Shown: one piece after another, positions 14,630-23,489 of the stretch
Numbering within the stretch: the first letter of the stretch is position 1
Layout of the letters: the number at the start of each line of letters is the position of its first letter
IMG/VR virus record: IMGVR_UViG_3300035162_004126
Coordinates: 1-27,424 of that record
DNA: 27,424 nt
Direction: 5' to 3' (one strand)
Source: a virus
Position numbers and translations under genes: made by a program
The notes under the pieces: generated by a model
The model's database searches: none
What the model saw: only the letters and a program-made list of their open reading frames with translations
Told to the model about the DNA's origin: nothing

Positions 14630-15553
14630 ATGAGTTATATAACACAGTATCAGTATTACGAAAATGGCGGTGCAACACCTGAAGAAGCTAATTGGGGTTC
14701 TTATCAATATGTTTCACTTGAAGATATAGTCAATAATTTTATGTTGATGTATCAAGGAAACCATAGTCTTGTAAATAACGAAGAAAGATTTAAAATTTTA
14801 TTTCACGCAAAAAGAGCAATACAAGAATTAAACTATGATGCATTTAAAGAAATTAAAATATTAGAACTAACCGTTTGTTCTACACTAAGATATGTACTTC
14901 CTTCTGATTATGTAAATTGGGTTAGAATCTCTTTGTATAGAGATGGTTTATTAATGCCTCTTACAGAAAACATTCAGACAAATTGGTCTTCAGCATATTT
15001 GCAAGATAATAATTGTAGGATTTTATTTGACTTAGACGGTAATGCGTTATCGCCTCAAGACTCAACTATAGATTTTGACAGGATTACAGGACAAAAACAA
15101 AGTATTTATTTGAATCAAAATTCAAGATACTATGGACAATCAGGTTATCAAGTAGACGGTGCTTGGTATTTTGAATATGGCATTGGTGCTCGTTATGGGT
15201 TAAATACTGAAACCGCAAATGCTAATCCCACTTTTAAGATAAACCCTAAAGGAGGTGTTATAAATTTCAGTTCAGGAATGGCAAATGAACTCTGTATTTT
15301 AGAATATGTTTCTGATGGTATGGAAAATGGAAACGACTCATCTGTTACTGTAAACAAAATGTTTGAAGAATTTATTTATGCTTATATCGAATATGCAATA
15401 TTAAGTTCTAAAGTAAACACACAAGAATATATTGTTGCAAGATTAAGAAAGAAAAAAGCTGCTCTTTTGAGAAACGCAAAAATCAGAATAAGTAACATAC
15501 ATCCCGGAAGACTCTTACAGAATATGAGGGGTAGAGATAAATGGTTGAAGTAA
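14630..15553 (+). CDS. Neck/ring or tail-tube-like adaptor protein
   Basis: A 307-residue protein. The N-terminal part contains the helices SLEDIVNNFMLMYQGNHSLV and ERFKILFHAKRAIQELNYDA, then a beta core with LRYVLPSDYVNWVRISLYRD, and an ending rich in basic residues (RLRKKKAALLRNAKIRISNI). This helix-then-sandwich arrangement, with the motif LPSDYVNWVRI, is like adaptor or tail-tubular-A-type proteins that sit under the portal in podoviruses. It is packed 2 bases after the previous gene and 1 base before the 1548-residue tail gene. The basic C-terminus may face DNA. Assigned from pattern and order. Confidence 0.65.
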   Translation: MSYITQYQYYENGGATPEEANWGSYQYVSLEDIVNNFMLMYQGNHSLVNNEERFKILFHAKRAIQELNYDAFKEIKILELTVCSTLRYVLPSDYVNWVRISLYRDGLLMPLTENIQTNWSSAYLQDNNCRILFDLDGNALSPQDSTIDFDRITGQKQSIYLNQNSRYYGQSGYQVDGAWYFEYGIGARYGLNTETANANPTFKINPKGGVINFSSGMANELCILEYVSDGMENGNDSSVTVNKMFEEFIYAYIEYAILSSKVNTQEYIVARLRKKKAALLRNAKIRISNIHPGRLLQNMRGRDKWLK

Positions 15554-15554
15554 T

Positions 15555-18500
15555 ATGGCAAATCTAACAAGAAACTTTACTCAGGGTAAAATGAACAAAA
15601 TGGTTGATGAACGACTCATTCCAAATGGGGAGTACATTGATGCTATGAATGTTCGTATGGGTTCAACTGAGGGGTCTGAGATTGGAGTTATAGAAAACTC
15701 TAAAGGAAACCTTGTACTGACTAATATTCAGGTGGACGGCATAGCTTTATCAAGTCAAGCTAAGTGTATTGGAGCATTTGAAGACGGAGCGTTAGAGACT
15801 CTGTATTGGATGATTCACGACCCTGCCTTTACCGACAGTAATACAGGTAAGTTAGATTTAATTGTTTCTTGGAATTCCAATAACGGAATAGTAATTTATC
15901 ACGTTGTAAGTAAGGATGATGGTGGTGGTGTAAATACCACATTAAATTTCAATGACACATATTTATTCACAGGAATAGGCAAGGTTCAGAACCTATTATT
16001 TTTTACAGACAACTACAATCCTCCAAGAAAAATAAATGTAACAAAGAATTATGCAGACCCTGATAGTTCAGGTGTAGATGGATTTCCGTATAACGATATT
16101 TTAGTTATAAAGCAACCTCCTCTTTCGGCTCCAAGCATACAGTTAATACAAACAGGTAGTCAAGAAAACTTTTTAGACGAAAGGTTTATTTGTTTTGGAT
16201 ATAGATATAAGTATGATGATGACGAATATTCGGCAACATCTCAATATACTGACCCTGCTTTTTCTCCCGATTCGTTTTTATTTTCAGGTGAAAGTTTTTT
16301 GAATGAAGGTGTTACAAATTTGTTTAACACTGCTTTAATTACTTTTAATACAGGTGGTCCTTTAGTTAGAGGTATTGATTTACTTTTTAAAGATGCCAAT
16401 AGTCCTGTTGTAAAAATTATAGAAAAACTTGACAAAAATAAACAAGGATATTCAAACAATCAAGATGTAACATATTCTTTTACAAATAGCAAAATATTCA
16501 CAATACTTCCTGAAGCCGAGATTTTAAGGTTATATGATAACGTACCACTACTCGCACAGGCTTCTACGCTTATGGGGAATAGGCTTATGTACGGTAACTA
16601 TGTAGAAGGGTATGATTTAATCACTTCAGACTCAAACCCTGTTAGACTCGACTTTACGACCACAACAGTTTCTGAATCATTTGACGATAATGAAGTAGAC
16701 GGAACAGGTGTTAACACAAACTACAGTATTCAGGGGTCTCAAACAATCGTAGATTCAGGTATTGAATTTGATTTGTCAGGTGTAGATTTTGTTACAGGTG
16801 CTACAATAACTATTATAGTAGATTTTGAACACTCATCATTTTCAAGTGATGGAACTGCTCCAACAGAAACCAATGAGTTGCAATCATTCCAATATACTTT
16901 TGCCTTACAACAAAATTATAGCAGTGTTTATGAATGGGCAAATAGCACCGTTACGACAGGTCAGTTAGGGACTTCATTGCCGGGTGGAAACATTCAGCCA
17001 ATGGCTACTCGTGCAAATGGTAGCACGATGACTGATACATTTAACAGGTTATGGAAACCTGATTTAGACGGAACGGAACTTATATACCAAAGTGGTATAT
17101 CTGCAGTACAACAAGCAATTGAGTTAACTTCAAGTACGGCTACCGATATAGTTACTTTTAAATTTCCGGCAGTACAGTACGCATCTCCGGATGTAACTGC
17201 ACCAACAAAAATATCAACTGAGTATTTTAAAGCAACTTCTATAGAACTTAATTATAATAAATTAGGTAATGGGCAAAGCTTACACAGTAATAGAGGGTAT
17301 GAGATTGGTATAGTTTATATGGATGAATTCAATAGAGCAACACCTGCTTTAGTAAGTCAATATAATACTGCTCATTTTTCTTGTGGCGATTCAGATACTG
17401 CTAATAGTATTCAGGTAAATATTCCTGTTTCTCAAATTGCACCTGCTTGGGCAAAAAACTACAAATTTGTAATAAAGCCTGACAAGGAAACTTACGAAAC
17501 TATTTACTCAAACATATACTTTACAGACCCCGAAACCAATAATACTTACTTTGCTTTAGAAGGAGAGAATTCTCAAAAAATTACTGATGGGCAAAGGTTA
17601 ATTGTAAAAGCTGATTCTGACGGACCAACAAGCGGTTGCGTGTTTGCAACAGTGTTAGGGAAATCTGCAGAACAAGAAAATTTTATTGATATTCCATCTG
17701 AAGATGACCCTGAAGAAAACTTACCTATTCCGGGAGGAACATATATGAAGATAAAAGCTAATTCATTTTCTGTAGAGCAGAGTGAAAATGCAATTATTGA
17801 TTATGGTCAAAGGTCATCAACGGCAAACCGTGCAGGTGATTATCCTTTAAACAGATATCCTGTTTGTCTTGCCGGAGCAGACCCATTAATAGCAGGGTCA
17901 TCATTTACTGATTATACCATCCCTTCCGGTTCAAGAATAAAATTCGAAATATCTGTAGAAAGAAGAGGTTCAGGTAATAAATGTGAAGGTAGAAGATGGA
18001 ATTTAGACAAAACTGTTAGAGCATCTCAAGACTACGACAATTTTTATGATTGGTTTGTAGGAGATAACGTTGATGATGTTTTGGCACTTGGTATTAGTAG
18101 TATAGGTAACCCGGGTTCCGGTTGCGACTTTGACACTTCATATGAAGGGTTACTTTCTTCAAACACATTGCCACAAGATTTATGTACAGTGTACTTTGGT
18201 TTCTACAGAGATGCCGCTACTAATAAATTAGATTTTTTAACAAGAGGAACAAGAGCGTGTGGTAGAAGTAAAAAAAGAAGGTCAAGACTAAAAGTTGAAA
18301 TCACTGTTTTTAGAGCAGAGAATACTTGTATTTTTGAAAGTGAGCCATTAGATGCTTCTCCTGATATTTGGTATGAAGGTTCTAAAACATTTGGAATTGT
18401 AAACACAGACAATATCTGTGACATTACTGTTGTAAATAATGACCTAAATGATGTTGTTGTAGATTATACAGACACAAACTTTTTTTCACAACAGATATTA

Positions 18501-20201
18501 GTTAAAAATAATATTGGAGGTGCAACTACAGTTGTTTTTGCGGCTCAATGTGGAAGTGCATCAGTTAGTGCTTCAACCCCTCCAATTAACCCTGCTAATG
18601 TTACAATAACTTCAGTATCAATTCCTATAGGAACACATCTTGGAGATGTTCAAAGTCAAGTTTTTTCTACACTTCAACCTGCAATTTGTGATTCAGGATT
18701 TTTTAATTGTTATGCTTTTGGAAATGGTGTGGAAAGCTATAAGATTAGAGATAGTATTTTAGGTAAAGATTTTACTCTTGGTAATAGAGTTACATCTACT
18801 GAGTCTATTGATTATCAAAGGGTTCGAAGATTTTCAGACATAACATATAGTGGGGTTTATAATGACGAGTCTAATATAAACAGGCTTAATGAATTTAACG
18901 AAGGCTTATTAAACTTTAAAGCTTTAGAAGAATCTTTTGGTCCTATACAAAAACTTTTCGCAAGAGAAACAGATGTACTTACATTACAAGAAGATAAAAT
19001 ATCTTATGTGTTGTCAGGTAAAAACTTATTGTCGGATGCAGGAGCAGGTAACTTATTGCAATCAGTTCCTGAAGTGTTAGGAACTCAAGTTGCAAGAATA
19101 GAAGAGTTTGGCATTAGCCATAACCCCGAAAGCTTTGCACAATGGGGACCTGATAAATATTTTTCAGATGCTAAAAGAGGTGCGGTTCTAAAACTAAGTG
19201 GAACAAATTATTCAAACGATTCTCTTGAAACTGTTTCGGGGTATGGGATGAGAACTTGGTTTAGAGATTTATTTAACACTCAGTTTGAGACTCAGAAATT
19301 AGGAGGGTTTGACCCTTATATGAATGAGTATGTAATAAACTCTAATCAAGAATTAGTTCCTGCAGAAAAAGTATGTATTGCTTGTGGAATATCACAACAA
19401 ATAGACATCACTCCATCAAAACCATTTGATTCTTGTTTTGAAATGGGTGAGGTTGTAGGACCTGTAGTAATCTCTTGGGTTGTAGGAGTTATAAGAGGTT
19501 CATTTGATGTTATAATAGAATATGATGGGCAGACACAAACTTTAGCAGGTCAAAGCACAAGCGGAAGCATTCAGGTTAATAAGAATAAAATAGGTGTAAC
19601 AACTATAAATGTTAGAATTGTTCCAACAGGTGCAGTCTCGTTAACATTGACAGTTCCTTGTCCTGACTCAGAAACCATTACTGTTATTGAAGTTGTTGTT
19701 ACAAGTGCAAACGAAGCAGGGTTAGACGTTCATACACAATTTAGATATGTAGACGGAACTTATGTTTCGCCTTTAACATCTACACTTGTTCAGTTTGATT
19801 CAGGTTCAGGAAGTCCTATTGTTAGTTACTATAATTCAGTTACAGGCGAACAGGGTCAAGGTGCTATTCCTACAACAGGTTCTCTTGTGAACTTAACGTG
19901 GAATAAGTTTCAAAACGACACTGCAGTTTGGTTAGAAGGAGTTAACAAATTTAGATACGCAAGAAGTGCAGATAACTTTGCAAATACACCAAATTCAATA
20001 TCTGCTTTACTAACAACATCAACAGAATTAACAACACTATTAAACGGTCAACCTAATATATACTCAGCTAACTTTGTAATGCCATCAGGTAATGCAGAAG
20101 ATTATGTTTATTTGATATGGGACTTAAGAAAACCTGTTCAAATAGACTTGTGTGTTGGAGCAGATGCGGTAAGTGCTTGTTGTGGTTGTGAAGGAATATA
20201 A
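15555..20201 (+). CDS. Large tail protein (hub/stabilisation protein, propeller-like C-terminal half)
   Basis: A 1548-residue protein. The N-terminus NFTQGKMNKMVDERLIPNGE and YIDAMNVRMGSTEGSEIGVI is the hallmark start of large tail proteins in crAss-like and marine Bacteroidota podoviruses. Residues 1-350 look like nozzle or propeller blades, followed by a long beta-rich middle (about 360-1080). Near residues 1085-1260 comes another nozzle-like block: SIDYQRVRRFSDITYSGVYN, then ISHNPESFAQWGPDKYFSDA and LGGFDPYMNEYVINSN. The last 270 residues are beta-sandwich-like and end in the cysteine cluster SACCGCEGI. It is presumably assembled as a ring below the adaptor proteins and forms the tail body. 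The sequence is rich in Asn, Thr and Ser and has about 25 cysteines, an unusual number for a tail protein. Confidence 0.75.
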   Translation: MANLTRNFTQGKMNKMVDERLIPNGEYIDAMNVRMGSTEGSEIGVIENSKGNLVLTNIQVDGIALSSQAKCIGAFEDGALETLYWMIHDPAFTDSNTGKLDLIVSWNSNNGIVIYHVVSKDDGGGVNTTLNFNDTYLFTGIGKVQNLLFFTDNYNPPRKINVTKNYADPDSSGVDGFPYNDILVIKQPPLSAPSIQLIQTGSQENFLDERFICFGYRYKYDDDEYSATSQYTDPAFSPDSFLFSGESFLNEGVTNLFNTALITFNTGGPLVRGIDLLFKDANSPVVKIIEKLDKNKQGYSNNQDVTYSFTNSKIFTILPEAEILRLYDNVPLLAQASTLMGNRLMYGNYVEGYDLITSDSNPVRLDFTTTTVSESFDDNEVDGTGVNTNYSIQGSQTIVDSGIEFDLSGVDFVTGATITIIVDFEHSSFSSDGTAPTETNELQSFQYTFALQQNYSSVYEWANSTVTTGQLGTSLPGGNIQPMATRANGSTMTDTFNRLWKPDLDGTELIYQSGISAVQQAIELTSSTATDIVTFKFPAVQYASPDVTAPTKISTEYFKATSIELNYNKLGNGQSLHSNRGYEIGIVYMDEFNRATPALVSQYNTAHFSCGDSDTANSIQVNIPVSQIAPAWAKNYKFVIKPDKETYETIYSNIYFTDPETNNTYFALEGENSQKITDGQRLIVKADSDGPTSGCVFATVLGKSAEQENFIDIPSEDDPEENLPIPGGTYMKIKANSFSVEQSENAIIDYGQRSSTANRAGDYPLNRYPVCLAGADPLIAGSSFTDYTIPSGSRIKFEISVERRGSGNKCEGRRWNLDKTVRASQDYDNFYDWFVGDNVDDVLALGISSIGNPGSGCDFDTSYEGLLSSNTLPQDLCTVYFGFYRDAATNKLDFLTRGTRACGRSKKRRSRLKVEITVFRAENTCIFESEPLDASPDIWYEGSKTFGIVNTDNICDITVVNNDLNDVVVDYTDTNFFSQQILVKNNIGGATTVVFAAQCGSASVSASTPPINPANVTITSVSIPIGTHLGDVQSQVFSTLQPAICDSGFFNCYAFGNGVESYKIRDSILGKDFTLGNRVTSTESIDYQRVRRFSDITYSGVYNDESNINRLNEFNEGLLNFKALEESFGPIQKLFARETDVLTLQEDKISYVLSGKNLLSDAGAGNLLQSVPEVLGTQVARIEEFGISHNPESFAQWGPDKYFSDAKRGAVLKLSGTNYSNDSLETVSGYGMRTWFRDLFNTQFETQKLGGFDPYMNEYVINSNQELVPAEKVCIACGISQQIDITPSKPFDSCFEMGEVVGPVVISWVVGVIRGSFDVIIEYDGQTQTLAGQSTSGSIQVNKNKIGVTTINVRIVPTGAVSLTLTVPCPDSETITVIEVVVTSANEAGLDVHTQFRYVDGTYVSPLTSTLVQFDSGSGSPIVSYYNSVTGEQGQGAIPTTGSLVNLTWNKFQNDTAVWLEGVNKFRYARSADNFANTPNSISALLTTSTELTTLLNGQPNIYSANFVMPSGNAEDYVYLIWDLRKPVQIDLCVGADAVSACCGCEGI

Positions 20202-20225
20202 AGAAAAGGATAAAATAAAAAAAAT

Positions 20226-21407
20226 ATGGCATTAGTATATATAGATGGAACAACACTAAGTAACTCAACTGCGGTTTACACAGATGCGACATTAAGCACT
20301 TGTGCTTCTGCAGGGTTTTACTCAGACGGAAGCATCGTAAGAGAGCAAATATTTGTTGGTAGTAACTGTCAACTTTTAGCAGTTCAAAGTTGCCCAAGTT
20401 GTGCGACACCTTGTGGGTCAACCATAAATGCAGGTGGTGGAGAAGGTATCTATAGATTGTCAATTGATTTAGGAGGAACTTCCACAGATACAGGAGCAGT
20501 AGTTGTAAGGTTTGACCCTCAATCAGTACCCGATGGGATAAAGGTTACATACGATAGTACTGTATATAATAAGCTTAGTTCTCCTCAGTTTGGTTTATTA
20601 CAAGCTAACAACGCAGGTACACCTGTTCTTAATGTTCCAACTTTTATTGGAAACATTGGGTCTCAAGGACAGTGTCAAGCAGGGTCTCTTGAGGGCACTT
20701 ACGTTTTGGATGTGAAAAATTTTAATGGGTCAAGTTTTGTTGATTCAGGAACTACTGAAACAATAACTATTGTTGCAAATCAAAACGAGTTAACCGCAGG
20801 TCGTCCGGGAAATGCAGTAATGGTTATACCAAAACCATCTCAATCACCAACAGTTATGGATATTGAGGCTATAGGACCTTGTAATCAAACCGCTTGGTCT
20901 ATAAGCATTGATTGTCCTGTTAAGATACCACGATTACTTGCAGGTTATGATTCAAGTTATGATACAATTTGCCAAGTAGAACTTGACCAATACGTTTATA
21001 ATGTTCCTGTAAATAGTTCGTCTTCTCAAAACAATATTAATATTCACGATTTTATTTTTGCAGATGAAAATGGTGCAACACCTGCCGTTAATGGTTGGTA
21101 TTTACATCCTACAGGATATGTTTATGAAGTATTATCCGGTATTGTTATTTCAAGAATAAATGACATTTGTGATGTTATTACTGTAACTGATTGTAAAGGT
21201 GGTGGTAATTGGACGTTTAATGACAGGTTCGGTACGAATATGGTTGGAGAAGTTATTCAATACAAAAGGATAAATGCAGTAACACAAGAAGTTCCTGAAG
21301 TAACATATTGCGGTACTATTACAAACATAGTTAAAGGAACTCCAACAAACGCACAACAAGCAGGGTTTATTAATAGAGCCTGTGATGATACAACCCATTG
21401 TCCATAA
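20226..21407 (+). CDS. Cysteine-rich tail-associated protein with repeat modules
   Basis: A 393-residue protein with about 14 cysteines and a Gly/Ser/Thr-rich make-up. A module of the type yTDatLstcAsaGFYsDGsiv at residues 18-40 is echoed at about 278-312 by FADENGATPAVNGWYLHPTG, both having an aspartate, then about ten residues, then Gly-(F/W)-Tyr. Such modules occur in tail appendages of Bacteroidota phages. Near residues 218-236 is GPCNQTAWSISIDCP, and the protein ends DTTHCP. The cysteines lie mostly at strand ends, as in disulfide-bonded or metal-bound surface proteins. It has no signal peptide. It is in the same run as the hub gene (24 bases after it). Likely a tail appendage; the exact role is unknown. 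Confidence 0.65.
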   Translation: MALVYIDGTTLSNSTAVYTDATLSTCASAGFYSDGSIVREQIFVGSNCQLLAVQSCPSCATPCGSTINAGGGEGIYRLSIDLGGTSTDTGAVVVRFDPQSVPDGIKVTYDSTVYNKLSSPQFGLLQANNAGTPVLNVPTFIGNIGSQGQCQAGSLEGTYVLDVKNFNGSSFVDSGTTETITIVANQNELTAGRPGNAVMVIPKPSQSPTVMDIEAIGPCNQTAWSISIDCPVKIPRLLAGYDSSYDTICQVELDQYVYNVPVNSSSSQNNINIHDFIFADENGATPAVNGWYLHPTGYVYEVLSGIVISRINDICDVITVTDCKGGGNWTFNDRFGTNMVGEVIQYKRINAVTQEVPEVTYCGTITNIVKGTPTNAQQAGFINRACDDTTHCP

Positions 21408-21417
21408 AAAATAAAAT

Positions 21418-22239
21418 ATGAGTAATCAAGTAGATGAAACAACAAAGTATACGTTAAGTTATGACAATGGCATAAAAGGGTTCCCATCTTTTTACTCCTA
21501 CTTTCCTGATTGGATGATTGGTATGAACAATTACTTCTACACTTTTAAAGGAGGTAATCTTTACCGCCATAACACTAACCCTGTTAGGAATAGATATTAT
21601 GGTATTAATTATAGTAGCACAATGCAATCTGTATTTAACGACATTCCATTAGAGAATAAACTGTTTAAGACAATAAATTTAGAAGGAGACGATAGTTGGG
21701 GAACTACATTAGTTAGCGACCAACAAGATGATGGGTTTATCTTAGCACCTTGGTATGCTAAAAAAGAAGGTGCTTATTTTGCTTTTGTAAGAAACGATGG
21801 AACTACCCCTGCTCAACTGAGCGAGTATGCCTTACGTTCTTTAAATGGTATAGGAACAAGTGCTAACATTGTAGTTACAGGAACAACAACAACCGTTTCT
21901 TTTCCTGTTACAATGCCAATAGGTAATATCATATCCGTAGGAACAACTACCAACAACGATGGAGATATGCTTTATTTTGGTAACCCTAACCCACTTTTAT
22001 TAGGCAGGGTTATTCAGGTGAACCAAGACTTCCCTGCAGGTATAAATAACATAGTAGTAGATAACACAATTGGTTCTCCGGCACCAACAACTACTGAGTA
22101 TATTTTGTACATTAAGAATTCAATTGTAGAGTCTCACGGAATACTTGGTAAGTACGGTGTGTTTACGTTGACAAATAGCAATACGGAAAAAGTAGAATTG
22201 TTTTCGGTTGAGACTGAAGTAATGAAATCATTCCCTTAA
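21418..22239 (+). CDS. Tail protein with muzzle-like FSYFPD motif
   Basis: A 273-residue protein. Residues 11-90 contain the block YDNGIKGFPSFYSYFPDWMI, GMNNYFYTFKGGNLYRHNTN and, after about 20 residues, NDIPLENKLFKTINLEGDD, which I associate with the end of nozzle or muzzle tail proteins of crAss-like and related podoviruses. In many of those phages this block follows a beta-propeller within the same long protein; here it is a separate gene two genes after the propeller-like protein. Residues about 140-230 are a Thr/Gly/Val-rich beta domain and the C-terminus is a short beta end. It starts 10 bases after the previous stop. Role: likely the tip or outlet of the tail. Confidence 0.65.
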   Translation: MSNQVDETTKYTLSYDNGIKGFPSFYSYFPDWMIGMNNYFYTFKGGNLYRHNTNPVRNRYYGINYSSTMQSVFNDIPLENKLFKTINLEGDDSWGTTLVSDQQDDGFILAPWYAKKEGAYFAFVRNDGTTPAQLSEYALRSLNGIGTSANIVVTGTTTTVSFPVTMPIGNIISVGTTTNNDGDMLYFGNPNPLLLGRVIQVNQDFPAGINNIVVDNTIGSPAPTTTEYILYIKNSIVESHGILGKYGVFTLTNSNTEKVELFSVETEVMKSFP

Positions 22240-22245
22240 ATTTCT

Positions 22246-22253
22246 TATCTTTG
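22246..22253 (+). promoter_or_regulatory. Bacteroidota-type -7 promoter box TATCTTTG
   Basis: TATCTTTG lies in the 21-base gap after the muzzle-like gene, only 7 bases before the ATG at 22261. If used, transcription would begin almost at the start codon, giving a leaderless or near-leaderless message for the acetyltransferase and the internal virion genes that follow. Confidence 0.5.
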
Positions 22254-22260
22254 TTGATAA

Positions 22261-22674
22261 ATGATATTTGATATAAGACCACTTGAAGTAGGCGATTACG
22301 AAACCATTCTTATGGAATGGTGGAAAGATTGGGGTTGGACACCTCCTCCAAAAGACTTCCTTCCTCAAGAAGGAACAGGAGGGATGATGGTGTTGGACCC
22401 TGACGGTACACCTATTTGTGCAGGTTTTATTTATATAACTAACTCAAAAGTTTGTCTTATAGAATTTATAGTATCAAATAAAAAATATAGAAAAAAACCA
22501 CATAGAAAAAATGCTATGGGTTTATTGATTGAAACATTAACAAATTTCAGTAAAAGAAATGGAGCCAAATACTGTTACTCACTACTAAAACATAAATCTT
22601 TAATGAGCACTTTTGAGTATTTAGGGTATGTTAAAGGAGATTCTAACACTTACGAAATGATTAAAAAAATATAA
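22261..22674 (+). CDS. GNAT-family N-acetyltransferase-like protein
   Basis: A 137-residue protein with the GNAT fold order: an N-terminal beta-helix (MIFDIRPLEVGDYETILMEW), a strand carrying CAGFIYITNSK, the strand IEFIVSNKKY followed by the basic turn RKKPHRKNAMG that occupies the acetyl-CoA pyrophosphate-binding loop, then the helix LLIETLTNF, and the end GAKYCYSLLKHKSLMSTFEY with LGYVKG. The loop is degenerate compared with the usual (R/Q)xxGx(G/A). GNAT enzymes move an acetyl group from acetyl-CoA to an amine. In a virion gene block it could modify a virion or host protein, or be a structural relic. The motif WWKDWGWTPP near residue 20 recalls GNAT-like proteins of marine phages, by recollection. 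Confidence 0.75.
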   Translation: MIFDIRPLEVGDYETILMEWWKDWGWTPPPKDFLPQEGTGGMMVLDPDGTPICAGFIYITNSKVCLIEFIVSNKKYRKKPHRKNAMGLLIETLTNFSKRNGAKYCYSLLKHKSLMSTFEYLGYVKGDSNTYEMIKKI

Positions 22675-22675
22675 T

Positions 22676-23479
22676 ATGGCAGCAGTAACGGCAATAGCAG
22701 CAGTTGGTTTAGCAGTCTCTATAGGGACAACGGCTAATTCTTTTGCACAAGCGAGTAAACAAAAAAAAGCAGCACAACAAGCTGAGATAGATGCTGATAA
22801 AGCAATGGCAGATGCAAGAGGAAGACTTGACGTAAATTTTGCAGAGCAAATGAGCGTAAAGAAAGAAGCGTATGACAATGAAAGAGAAGCACTATTAGTT
22901 CAAGGAGCAATGGCTACAAATGCAGGTGTTGAAAGTGAAAGAGGTTCAGCAGCAACTGCAGGTAGAGTTCAGGCAGCACAACAAGCAGGACAAGCACAGG
23001 TGAGAGGTGCTATGTCAGATGAGATGACTAACATCGAGAATGCAATTATAGAAGAAGATTCAAGGCTTAGAGACTTAAATGTTTCTTTAGACTTAGAAGA
23101 GGTTGCAGGAAACCAACAAAAAGCAGCAGATGCTCAAAGGGCAGCAGAACAATACAAGCAACAAGGTATTGAAGGAGCAATTAACGTTGCAGGTCAAGCG
23201 GCTTCTTTTGTTCCTCTGTATAGTCAAAATCGTTCTGCACAAAAAGCAGCAGCCGGTGGAGTTCAGTTTAACGCAGAACAGTCAGCAGCATTTAATGCAG
23301 CAGGTACATCTACGTTTGACCCTGCTAAGATTAACCAAATGAGTAACAAACAGTATGGTCAATACAAGAGAAGTTTGTCAGATACGCAAAAAAATATGTT
23401 AACTATGAATGACCAATACATACAGGGATATCAAAATCCATTTGCAACTTATCTTGGTAATCCGGCAGGAACACAATAA
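22676..23479 (+). CDS. Internal virion protein (T7 gp14-like in type)
   Basis: A 267-residue protein, very rich in Ala and Gln. Residues 2-24 (AAVTAIAAVGLAVSIGTTAN) form a hydrophobic, possibly membrane-inserting segment, followed by a long helical region with many charged residues and KKAAQQAEIDADKAMADARG. A Gly/Ala stretch, GRVQAAQQAGQAQVRGAM, lies near residue 100. The C-terminal 90 residues are Asn/Gln-rich and end NPFATYLGNPAGTQ. Size, one N-terminal hydrophobic helix and Ala-rich coiled body fit gp14-type core proteins of podoviruses, which are ejected and form a channel in the cell envelope. It is followed after 10 bases by a second probable ejection protein. The role is inferred from composition and order. 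Confidence 0.7.
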   Translation: MAAVTAIAAVGLAVSIGTTANSFAQASKQKKAAQQAEIDADKAMADARGRLDVNFAEQMSVKKEAYDNEREALLVQGAMATNAGVESERGSAATAGRVQAAQQAGQAQVRGAMSDEMTNIENAIIEEDSRLRDLNVSLDLEEVAGNQQKAADAQRAAEQYKQQGIEGAINVAGQAASFVPLYSQNRSAQKAAAGGVQFNAEQSAAFNAAGTSTFDPAKINQMSNKQYGQYKRSLSDTQKNMLTMNDQYIQGYQNPFATYLGNPAGTQ

Positions 23480-23489
23480 AAAATAAAGA

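Noticed and set aside
20068-20463. Minus-strand 131-codon frame across the junction of two tail genes
   Set aside because: Leu/His-rich shadow covering the A-rich gap; no known protein pattern.
15555-22239. Diversity-generating retroelement acting on tail proteins
   Set aside because: No reverse transcriptase and no paired template/variable repeat was seen in this window.
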